DNA of 64,000 bases from Halomonas sp. CH40 (lineage in GTDB: Bacteria > Pseudomonadota > Gammaproteobacteria > Pseudomonadales > Halomonadaceae): the NCBI GenBank assembly GCA_041875495.1, contig CP112982.1:3286001-3350000 (forward strand), read 5' to 3'. The notes beneath the pieces were generated by a model. The model was not told where the DNA came from. It searched no databases and saw nothing but the letters and a program-made list of their open reading frames with translations. Below are positions 55,136 through 62,701 of the stretch, one piece after another (the first letter of the stretch is position 1; each line of letters begins with the position of its first letter). The position numbers and the translations under genes are program-made.

Positions 55136-56026
55136 TCAGGTTAACCAGATACGGGGTGTATGGGCGTCGCGCGCTATCCAGCGCGGGCGCAGCAGCTGCC
55201 AGGCCTGTTCGCACAGTGCCCAGGCTTCATTGCGGCAGTGCCCCAGGTAGCGCAGCAGCAGGACACCATGACGCACGGTGACCGCCCAGCGCGGGTTATC
55301 CGGCAAGGTGTTTCTGAGTTCATCAATTGCGCTACTCGCATCACTTACGCCCACCGCCCACAGGGTGGCCTGCACCGTCGCACCGCCTTGCCCCCAGCGC
55401 CCACTGAAACGCGGGTGAAGCGGGTCCAGGGGCTGGCGCTCCAGCCATAGCGGCTTGCCATCCAGGGTGAGGCGAAAATGCTGTTCAATGCGCCCGAAGG
55501 CATAGGGGAGCTGGCTGGCCGGGCGGCCCAGCGCCATGACTTCCCAACCCAGGCAGCGGGCGCTGCCCTGCAGGGCAATATGGGTGCGCTGGGTGCCTTT
55601 GGAGCCATCAAAGGCGATGGTTTCCTGGGGCAGCCATTCAAGAATGCCGCCATCCTCAACGTTAAGCGTTGTCTGCTGATGCCAGGCAACGCCCTGGCTG
55701 TCGGCCTTGTAAAGCTTGTTGGCGGCGGGGGTGGTCAGCAGCGCATGGGCACCGGGTTCGATATCCGCGCGTATGGTCAGGGCATCACCGCTGACCAGGC
55801 CCCCAGGGGGATGGAGGACATAGACATGACACGCCTGGGTGCGGCCTTCCGGATAAAAGGAGCGCTGAACCCGTAAAGGCCCCTGATGGCGCGCCTGCAC
55901 TAAACGGGTGACCTCATCACGGTTAGCAAAGCGCAGCGCCAATGAAGCCGCCCAGTGGCGCTCGCTATCAAAACGATGCCCGGACGTTGGCAATGATGGC
56001 CCACCCGACACAGCCGCTATGCTCAT
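55136..56026 (-). CDS. ureD: Urease accessory protein UreD
   Basis: 296 aa (UreH-type) scaffold that binds apo-urease and forms part of the nickel tunnel with UreF and UreG. 'YVLHPPGGLVSGDALTIRAD', 'GAHALLTTPAANKLYKAD' and 'LEWLPQETIAFDGSK' are diagnostic. It is the first gene of ureDABCEFG. A GGATGGGA ribosome site lies upstream, and a sigma-54-type promoter sits about 37-52 bp before the ATG. Confidence 0.96.
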   Translation of the reverse strand: MSIAAVSGGPSLPTSGHRFDSERHWAASLALRFANRDEVTRLVQARHQGPLRVQRSFYPEGRTQACHVYVLHPPGGLVSGDALTIRADIEPGAHALLTTPAANKLYKADSQGVAWHQQTTLNVEDGGILEWLPQETIAFDGSKGTQRTHIALQGSARCLGWEVMALGRPASQLPYAFGRIEQHFRLTLDGKPLWLERQPLDPLHPRFSGRWGQGGATVQATLWAVGVSDASSAIDELRNTLPDNPRWAVTVRHGVLLLRYLGHCRNEAWALCEQAWQLLRPRWIARDAHTPRIWLT

Positions 56027-56062
56027 AAAAGTCCCATCCGTTGAAGAATCTGACCAGAACAG

Positions 56063-56078
56063 AGCAACCGCTGTACCA
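56063..56078 (-). promoter_or_regulatory. Sigma-54 (RpoN) -24/-12 promoter of the urease operon
   Basis: On the minus strand 56078-56063 reads TGGTACAGCGGTTGCT. Compared with the consensus TGGCACR-N4-TTGCW it differs at one base, and the invariant GG and GC doublets are separated by exactly 10 nt. The transcription start would be near 56052, 26 nt before the ureD ATG. RpoN/NtrC control of urease is well known in enteric bacteria and pseudomonads. Confidence 0.8.
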
Positions 56079-56155
56079 AAACGCCCAATTAAACCTTTTT
56101 TATAATTTATTCAGCAAGTTAGAAACACACACTAGAACGCTTAGACATTGCTTAC

Positions 56156-56203
56156 GCACCAATAAAGGGCAGCAAAAAATTGCCGACGCACCTTTTTGGT
56201 GAA
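56156..56203. promoter_or_regulatory. Possible pair of NtrC binding sites upstream of ureD
   Basis: GCACC-TTTTT-GGTGA (56188-56202) matches nine of ten bases of the dyad GCACC-N5-GGTGC. A weaker copy, GCACC-AATAA-AGGGC, lies at 56156-56170. Their centres are 32 bp apart (three turns), about -143 and -111 relative to the predicted start, the same geometry as the classical glnA enhancers. The second site is weak. Confidence 0.5.
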
Positions 56204-56310
56204 ATGCTGACTAATACTTTCTCTCTGCAAGCTCTCTGCAACTATTATTTTGAAAATATAAATAACAGTTTGATTTTTATAGCTTAATCATTAATCGTTA
56301 AGGTATTTCT

Positions 56311-57993
56311 CTATGTATCTCTTTGAAAGCTCTCTGTCAGGTGCCAGCTTGGCGCGGTATCAGAACCTTTATTGACAATAACGTTACGCCGTCTGAGCTT
56401 TGTCAACAAACTGCTAATTTTATTGTATTTTTGCTTGTCATTTAAGCCATCACTTAATTTATCAAGCAATAATTCATTTATCTCTGCTCGATTCGCCTGC
56501 CCAAACTTCTGGAGATAATCTTTCAGCAGTTTCGCGTAGAATTCATCATCTTGGGCACGGGTCTTGATGTACCCCACTTGTCCTGATGTCGCCCCAGCCA
56601 CTTGAGCAGAAACATAGAAATTAGGCTTACGTCCCTCGATCAAACCCGCTCGTTTAAGGCGATTTATCGCATCATCGGCCACAGGTAATTTTTTTTGGAT
56701 ACGATCAAGCGCCAAGATATCGACTAATGCCAGGTCAGTTTTCTGGATCAGCAAACGGCTGTAGGATGTATCCACTACACTCCCGTATAGCCGCAGCTTC
56801 ACAGCCCCCAACTCACTCAAGTCATAATCGGGCAGTGGCAGATACCGCTTGGCCTGACGGGCAAACATGTCGTGAATGCCGTAGCCCATCGTATCGATCA
56901 TATTCAACTCGGCCATGGCCTGCGTTAGAAAGGGGTTACGGTAGCGCCTGGGAACTCGATGGCCCTCCAGATAATCACTTGGCTGCCCATCAAAAAAGTT
57001 GCCCTCGTTTTCAAACACCAAACGGTCTGCTTTCTCAACCACGACTACCCGCGCATGCCGAGTGTAATCCTGGTGCGCAATGCAGTTATGCAGGGCTTCG
57101 AGCACTATTTTTTGGTCGTACTTAGAGACCTCGACGGGCAGCAAGGCATCCTGCGGCAAAATCCGCAGCTGAATGTTACGGATGCGCTGATACAGTTGGG
57201 TGGTGGTAAGTAAAAAAGGTGGCGAGAAGTGTTCATAAGCACGCTCATGCCCTTCAAGCTTCCAGGTTAATTGAGCTGGATGGGGAGATAGCAAGGGGGC
57301 TGCTTCTTCCTTGCCCACGAGTAATAGTGCTGACCGAGTGATCTTGCCATCGACCGTTAGCTTGGCTCGATCCAGAAAGGTCGCGAGCGGCCACTCTTTC
57401 ACTTCGTCATGCTCAAAACGGTTCGTATACTTCTTGGCAAACGATGCTCTGGCTTTGTCTACCGCGTCGACATCCAAATGTTCAATGGTTGCATTTGGAA
57501 CAACTTGGGCAGACCAATCGGTGTTATCCGTCTGGCGGCGAATGGCATCGAGTTGGTCAAGCCCCAGGCTAGTCAAGCTTTCTCCGGCACGGGCATAGTA
57601 GTGACCTTGCCAGGCAATTGGCATACCCATCGGGGCCGCAGGAATTTTAAACAACACCACACGCCCTTCTGGTAGTACCAACTCATGAATGGCGCTGAAT
57701 GTAATGCCAGGTTCGGTGCCATCCGCAATCTGCATCTTTAATTGCTCAAGCGTGCCCGATGCTTCGCGGTATTCTGAACCTACAACCGCATACGTTTTGT
57801 CGTCAACGCCAAAGATCAGCCAGGCGACATCGCTGTCGTTAAGGTTGGCAGCATTGGCAAGAGCTGAAAAATACTTCCCTAAATCTGAGGTAGAGAATCC
57901 TTTAACGCCACGCTTGAACTCGACCACCTCACCTTCCCAGCGCTCGATCAAGCCATAAAGCGTTTCCTTGAGTGCCTGCTCGTCTTTTACCAT
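56311..57993 (-). CDS. Schlafen/AlbA_2-type ATP-binding protein
   Basis: 560 aa. N-terminal AlbA_2/Schlafen-like domain: 'RWEGEVVEFKRGVKGFSTSD', 'ALANAANLNDSDVAWLIFGV', 'GHYYARAGESLTSL'. The central region has a RecG-like HATPase_c_4 segment ('IVLEALHNCIAHQDYTRHAR', 'LVFENEGNFFDGQ', 'NPFLTQAMAELNMIDTMGYG'), and the C-terminus looks like winged-helix DNA binding ('LDRIQKKLPVADDAINRLKR'). These proteins occur widely as orphan genes and in defence or mobile contexts; function unproven. It stands between the ure and urt operons with AT-rich flanks and a more A/T-rich 3' end, suggesting later insertion. Lies 18 to 285 bp from nothing related. Confidence 0.8.
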   Translation of the reverse strand: MVKDEQALKETLYGLIERWEGEVVEFKRGVKGFSTSDLGKYFSALANAANLNDSDVAWLIFGVDDKTYAVVGSEYREASGTLEQLKMQIADGTEPGITFSAIHELVLPEGRVVLFKIPAAPMGMPIAWQGHYYARAGESLTSLGLDQLDAIRRQTDNTDWSAQVVPNATIEHLDVDAVDKARASFAKKYTNRFEHDEVKEWPLATFLDRAKLTVDGKITRSALLLVGKEEAAPLLSPHPAQLTWKLEGHERAYEHFSPPFLLTTTQLYQRIRNIQLRILPQDALLPVEVSKYDQKIVLEALHNCIAHQDYTRHARVVVVEKADRLVFENEGNFFDGQPSDYLEGHRVPRRYRNPFLTQAMAELNMIDTMGYGIHDMFARQAKRYLPLPDYDLSELGAVKLRLYGSVVDTSYSRLLIQKTDLALVDILALDRIQKKLPVADDAINRLKRAGLIEGRKPNFYVSAQVAGATSGQVGYIKTRAQDDEFYAKLLKDYLQKFGQANRAEINELLLDKLSDGLNDKQKYNKISSLLTKLRRRNVIVNKGSDTAPSWHLTESFQRDT

Positions 57994-58307
57994 GGTTTAC
58001 ATCACCTTCACGTCCATGTTGGGAGATTGCTGCGCGAATATCTGCTCACGGTGATTTTGACACTTTCATTGGCGGAATCACCGTCACGCTGTTCAGATGA
58101 GTCCTGATAACCTTCGGTAGAATTACGACATTCATATTGGCAGGTGAGCTCTCGCACAGCACTATAAATTAAGTGGGTATAAATAACTTATACCATCCCA
58201 ACATAAGTTGCCTGCAACAGGTTTAATACCTCAAGATTATCCCATTCGATAAACAGGTTTTGAGCTCTTCGTTAAAGTGACGCTACATCTGTATAACTTC
58301 GCAACGA
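57994..58307 (-). other. AT-rich intergenic region between urtE and the Schlafen-type gene
   Basis: 314 bp with no supported gene. It contains a small inverted repeat GGTATAA-ATAAC-TTATACC near 58177-58195 and is AT-rich from about 58140. Probably carries the promoter of the 560-aa gene; no T-tract terminator for urtE was found. Confidence 0.35.
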
Positions 58308-59015
58308 TCAAACCGTCAGGTGCTGCTTGATCAGTTCGTTGGACAGCTCGCCAATGTCACCTTTGGCCACCGGGCGGCCGCGATCCATGATCACGAAGCG
58401 GTCGGCGTATTTGCGTGCAAAGGGCAGCTTCTGTTCCACCAGCAGGACTGTCAGGCCGTCCTCCTTTATCAGCTGGCGGATCACCTGACCGATCTGGGCG
58501 ACGATATTGGGTTGAATGCCTTCTCCGGGTTCATCAAGGATCAGCAGGCGCGGTTCAATCACCAGCGCGCGGCCAATCGCCAGCTGTTGCTGTTGACCGC
58601 CGGATAGATCACCACCACGGCGGTGCTTCATTTCCTTGAGCACCGGGAACAGCTCGTAGATGCGTTCGGGAATTTTCTTCTGGCCATCGCTGCGCGCGGC
58701 AAGGCCGGTGCGCAGGTTCTCTTCAACCGTCAGCAGCGGGAATATCTGCCGCCCCTGGGGGACAAAGCCAATGCCGAGCCGCGATCGCGCTTCAATGGCT
58801 TTTTTGGTCAGCTCGATTTCGCCGCTCTTCCCCTGGTAGCGCAGCTGGCCACTTTTGACCGCCACTTCACCCATAATGGCTTTCATCAGGGTGGTCTTGC
58901 CCACGCCGTTACGCCCCATCACGCAGGTGCATTGTCCAGCGGGCACTTCAAGATCCAGATCCCAGAGGGTGTGGCTTTCGCCATAAAACTGGTTGAGTTG
59001 TTCAATTGCCAGCAT
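58308..59015 (-). CDS. urtE: Urea ABC transporter ATPase UrtE
   Basis: 235 aa LivF-like ATPase. Walker A 'CVMGRNGVGKTTLMKAI', Q-loop 'GIGFVPQGRQIFPLLTVEEN', signature 'LSGGQQQQLAIGRAL', Walker B 'LLILDEPGEGIQPNI', then 'VLLVEQKLPFARKYADRFVI'. The sequence R-Q-I-F-P-L-L and GEGIQPNI are typical of UrtE rather than amino-acid LivF. Start and urtD stop overlap (TGATG). Last gene of urtABCDE. Confidence 0.96.
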   Translation of the reverse strand: MLAIEQLNQFYGESHTLWDLDLEVPAGQCTCVMGRNGVGKTTLMKAIMGEVAVKSGQLRYQGKSGEIELTKKAIEARSRLGIGFVPQGRQIFPLLTVEENLRTGLAARSDGQKKIPERIYELFPVLKEMKHRRGGDLSGGQQQQLAIGRALVIEPRLLILDEPGEGIQPNIVAQIGQVIRQLIKEDGLTVLLVEQKLPFARKYADRFVIMDRGRPVAKGDIGELSNELIKQHLTV

Positions 59016-59851
59016 CAGGCCGCCTCCTCGTCGTCCACACCCAGATACACTTCCACCACTTTGGGGTCGCTGGATACCTGATCCATGCTGCCCTCGGCCA
59101 GCACACTGCCCTGGTGGAGCACCGTTACCTTGCGGGCAATCGAGCGCACAAAGCCCATATCGTGCTCGACCACCACCACCGACTGCTGGCCTGCCAGGCT
59201 GGTCAATAGCTCGGCGGTACGCTCCATTTCCTGCTCGGTCATCCCAGCCACGGGTTCATCCACCAGCAGCAGGCGCGGACGCTGCATCAGCAGCATGCCA
59301 ATTTCCAGCCATTGCTTTTGGCCGTGGGAAAGAATCCCCGCGGGCCGATGGCGCAGCTCCATCAGCCCGACAGTGGTCAGCACTTCCTCGATACGGTCCT
59401 TGATCTCACCGCTTAGGCGCGCCGTCAGGGTAGGCAGGATACGCTTGTCGGCAGCCATCGCCAGCTCGAGATTTTCAAACACGCTGAGTGCTTCAAATAC
59501 GGTAGGCTTCTGGAACTTGCGGCCGATGCCCAGGCTGGCGATATCCGGCTCGTTCATCTGCAGCAGGTTATGGCGGCTACCAAACCAGACGCTGCCCTGG
59601 TTGGGGCGCGTCTTGCCGGTGATAATATCCATCATGGTGGTCTTGCCCGCCCCGTTAGGGCCGATAATGCAGCGTAACTCGCCATCATCGATCGTCAGGT
59701 TGAGGTTATTGATGGCCTTGAAGCCATCAAAGCTGACGGTGACATCCTCCATATACAGAATCGGCCCATGGCGCACATCTACTGGCGACGTCTGAGGCGC
59801 CATAAAGTCAAACACCCTGTCCCGGGTGGTAAGCGATTGCAAAAAGCTCAT
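59015..59851 (-). CDS. urtD: Urea ABC transporter ATPase UrtD
   Basis: 278 aa LivG-like ATPase. Walker A 'CIIGPNGAGKTTMMDIITG', signature 'ILSHGQKQWLEIGMLL' (the S-H-G-Q-K-Q-W-L-E form characteristic of UrtD), Walker B 'LLLVDEPVAGMTEQE', H-loop 'VVVEHDMGFVRSIARKVTVL'. A ~30-residue N-terminal extension is typical of UrtD. ATGA overlap with urtC. Confidence 0.96.
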   Translation of the reverse strand: MSFLQSLTTRDRVFDFMAPQTSPVDVRHGPILYMEDVTVSFDGFKAINNLNLTIDDGELRCIIGPNGAGKTTMMDIITGKTRPNQGSVWFGSRHNLLQMNEPDIASLGIGRKFQKPTVFEALSVFENLELAMAADKRILPTLTARLSGEIKDRIEEVLTTVGLMELRHRPAGILSHGQKQWLEIGMLLMQRPRLLLVDEPVAGMTEQEMERTAELLTSLAGQQSVVVVEHDMGFVRSIARKVTVLHQGSVLAEGSMDQVSSDPKVVEVYLGVDDEEAA

Positions 59852-60993
59852 GCGGCTGCCTCCTTGGGTGAGTGGTCGTCACCTTGCTTACGCTTGAGAT
59901 AGCGGAATAACCCTGCCACGCCCTTGGGCAGGAAGACGGTGACCAGCACAAACATGGCCCCCAGGGCAAACAGCCAGGCATCCGGCATAACACCGGTAAA
60001 CACCGTTTTGGCATAGTTGACCAACAATGCCCCGATCACAGCGCCATACAGGGTGGCCCGGCCCCCCAACGCTACCCAGAGAACAATCTCAATCGAGAAA
60101 ATCGGCGAGAACTCGCTGGGGTTGATAATGCCCACCTGAGGCACATAGAGCGCCCCGGCCAGGCCCGCCAGCATGGCGGAGACCACAAACACAAACAGCT
60201 GGAAGCGTTCGACCCGATAGCCCAGAAAGCGCGTGCGTGCCTCGGCATCCCGGGTGGCCACACTGACCCGCCCCAGCTTGCTGGTGACAATCGCCCGGCA
60301 CAGGATATAGCCCAGCGCCAGCGCCACCCCGGTGGCGATAAACAGACCCAGCCGGGTGGCATCGCTGCGCAGATCAAAACCCAGCAGCTCACGAAAATCA
60401 GTCAGGCCATTGTTGCCGCCAAACCCCATCTCGTTGCGGAAGAACGCCAGCATCAGCGCAAAGGTCAGCGCCTGGGTAATAATCGACAGGTAAACCCCGG
60501 TGACCCGGGAGCGAAAGGCCAGAAAGCCGAACACCAGCGCCAGCAGGCCAGGCGCCAACAGCACCATCAGAAACGCAAACCAGGCCATGTCAAAACCCAG
60601 CCAGTACCAGGGCAGGCTGTCCCAACTGAGAAATACCATGAAATCCGGCAGGATGGGGTCGCCATAGGTGCCGCGGTCGCCAATCTGGCGCATCAGGTAC
60701 ATGCCCATGGCGTAGCCCCCGATGGCAAAAAACGCCCCATGGCCGAGGCTGAGAATCCCCAGGTAGCCCCATACCAGATCCACCGACACCGCCAATAGCG
60801 CATAGCTCAAGTACTTGCCCAGCAGGTTGACGGTAAAGGCGCTGACGTAAAGCGGATGCCCCTCGGGCACCATGACGTGCAGCACAGTGACCAGAATCAG
60901 CGCCGCCAGCAATACGCCCAGAAACAGCTGTGTAGCGCGCTCAAAAAACGGGCGGGTCAGCCAGAACCGCTGTGCAGAATCCATCGCTTGCAT
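59848..60993 (-). CDS. urtC: Urea ABC transporter permease UrtC
   Basis: 381 aa LivM-type permease with about 9-10 transmembrane segments. 'YALLAVSVDLVWGYLGILSL' and 'GHGAFFAIGGYAMGMYLMRQ' carry the permease signature; 'SVATRDAEARTRFLGYRVER' is the coupling region for the ATPases. The length and the 'FLSWDSLPWYW' periplasmic loop are usual for UrtC. Starts 3 bp after the urtB stop. Confidence 0.95.
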   Translation of the reverse strand: MQAMDSAQRFWLTRPFFERATQLFLGVLLAALILVTVLHVMVPEGHPLYVSAFTVNLLGKYLSYALLAVSVDLVWGYLGILSLGHGAFFAIGGYAMGMYLMRQIGDRGTYGDPILPDFMVFLSWDSLPWYWLGFDMAWFAFLMVLLAPGLLALVFGFLAFRSRVTGVYLSIITQALTFALMLAFFRNEMGFGGNNGLTDFRELLGFDLRSDATRLGLFIATGVALALGYILCRAIVTSKLGRVSVATRDAEARTRFLGYRVERFQLFVFVVSAMLAGLAGALYVPQVGIINPSEFSPIFSIEIVLWVALGGRATLYGAVIGALLVNYAKTVFTGVMPDAWLFALGAMFVLVTVFLPKGVAGLFRYLKRKQGDDHSPKEAAA

Positions 60994-60996
60994 TGC

Positions 60997-62604
60997 CTAG
61001 CCCTCCGCCGCGCGGCCCTTCTGGGGAAAGAGCCCCTTGGGTCGCTTTTGAATAAACAGGATGATGAATACCAGCACGATTATCTTGGCCAGTACCGCAC
61101 CCGCCCAAGGCTCGATGACCTGATTGATCACACCCAGCGACATGCCTGCCACCAGGGTGCCCCACAGGTTACCGACCCCGCCAAACACCACCACCATGAA
61201 GGAATCAATAATGTAGTTCTGGCCGAGGTTGGGGCCGACATTAGTCAGCTGTGAAAGCGCCACACCGGCAAGCCCGGCCACGCCCGAACCCAGCGCGAAG
61301 GTCATGATATCGACGCGGGTGGCGCGAATGCCCATGGAACGTGCCATGGCACGGTTCTGGGTCACGGCGCGCACTTCAAGGCCCAGACGGGTGCGGCGCA
61401 TGATCAGCATCAGGGCGGCAAACACCACCAGAGCAAAGCCCAGTACATAAAGACGGTTAAGGGTCAGCGAAAGCGCATCGTTGACCACCAGAGAGCCGCT
61501 CATCCATTCCGGGGTGATCACGGTACGGTTCTGCGGGGATATGACGGTGCGCACCAGCTGTTGAAGAATCAGGCTGATACCAAAGGTAGCCAGGAGGGTT
61601 TCCAGCGGGCGACCCTTGAGGAACTGGATCACCCCGCGCTCAATGGCGATACCCGCCAGGGCAGCCACCATAAAACCCGCGGGAATAGACAGGATCAGCG
61701 CCATGCCGGGCTGACCCGGCAGCAGCTGCTGCATCATCCAGGTGGTGTAGGCCCCCAGCATGATCAGCTCGCCATGCGCCATGTTGATGACCCCCATTAC
61801 GCCGAAGGTAATCGCCAGGCCGATGGCCGCCAGCACCAGTACCGAGCCTAGCGACAGCCCGAAGTAAAGGGTTTCCAGGCCACGGTTGATTTTCAGGTTC
61901 TGCTCAATACTTGTCAGGGCGGCCCTGGCGGCTTCAGCCACCTGAGGGTCAGCGCTTTCAGCAGCACGGCCCAGAGCCACACGGGCGCGGGGATGAAGGC
62001 TTCCTGTCAGAGCTTCAACACCTGCCATTTCACCCTGCTCGGCACGATAAATGGCGACGGCCTGGGTTAAGCGGTTGCGGACATAGTCATCGTCCGCCTC
62101 GCTGATAAGTGGCGTCAGGGTATCGACCATGTCGCCATCCACTTCGCCGAGCAGACGATCAGCCGAGGTGCGCCGCCGTTCTACATTCGGCGAATAAAGA
62201 TCCACCACGGCGATGGCACTGCGCAGCTGATTGCGCAAAGCATTGTTGATACCAACACGCTCCAGATCGCGGCGCGACATCTCGCCGAGTGATTCGCCGG
62301 TCAAGGCATCTTCAACCGGCCAATCGCGGCCGCGGTTATTGAGCACCACCACAAAGCGGCCCTCATCGGTGCGCTGCAGCTTGCCGTCAAGCAGTGCCTG
62401 CAGCCAGTCACGGGCGCGCTCGTCATCGCTTTGCAGGATGGCGATAATGGCATCGCTCTTGTCAGCAAAGGAATCCACATCCAGCGCCGTCAGCAAGGCC
62501 AGCGCTGCTTCATCATCGGTTTGAGGGGACTGCTGGGCCTGGGCGGGCAAGGTCACCGCCAGCAAGAGCACACAGCACAGCGCCCAGGAAAGAAATCGCC
62601 GCAT
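60997..62604 (-). CDS. urtB: Urea ABC transporter permease UrtB
   Basis: 535 aa LivH-type permease with an N-terminal extension: a signal peptide (residues 1-24, 'LLLAVTLPAQAQQ') and a ~210-residue periplasmic helical domain with HEAT-like repeats ('RRTSADRLLGEVDGD', 'ARVALGRAAESADPQVAEAA'). The permease part starts near residue 240 ('GLSLGSVLVLAAIGLAITFG', 'GVINMAHGELIMLGAY'). Such long UrtB forms are common in proteobacteria. GAGGAA precedes the ATG. It lies 97 bp downstream of urtA with a hairpin between. Confidence 0.95.
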   Translation of the reverse strand: MRRFLSWALCCVLLLAVTLPAQAQQSPQTDDEAALALLTALDVDSFADKSDAIIAILQSDDERARDWLQALLDGKLQRTDEGRFVVVLNNRGRDWPVEDALTGESLGEMSRRDLERVGINNALRNQLRSAIAVVDLYSPNVERRRTSADRLLGEVDGDMVDTLTPLISEADDDYVRNRLTQAVAIYRAEQGEMAGVEALTGSLHPRARVALGRAAESADPQVAEAARAALTSIEQNLKINRGLETLYFGLSLGSVLVLAAIGLAITFGVMGVINMAHGELIMLGAYTTWMMQQLLPGQPGMALILSIPAGFMVAALAGIAIERGVIQFLKGRPLETLLATFGISLILQQLVRTVISPQNRTVITPEWMSGSLVVNDALSLTLNRLYVLGFALVVFAALMLIMRRTRLGLEVRAVTQNRAMARSMGIRATRVDIMTFALGSGVAGLAGVALSQLTNVGPNLGQNYIIDSFMVVVFGGVGNLWGTLVAGMSLGVINQVIEPWAGAVLAKIIVLVFIILFIQKRPKGLFPQKGRAAEG

Positions 62605-62652
62605 AGGGTTTCTTCCTCAGAAAACAGGATAGGGAAAGGAGAAACAGTGGCT

Positions 62653-62676
62653 TTGCCCCGCACAGCGGCGGGGCAA
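62653..62676 (-). other. Stem-loop between urtA and urtB
   Basis: 9-bp GC-rich stem TTGCCCCGC/GCGGGGCAA with a 6-nt loop, 26 bp after the urtA stop and without a T-tract. Hairpins of this kind after a binding-protein gene commonly protect its mRNA and reduce read-through, giving more UrtA than permease. Confidence 0.7.
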
Positions 62677-62701
62677 GTCACACAGCAGGGTGGGTTAGAA
62701 C

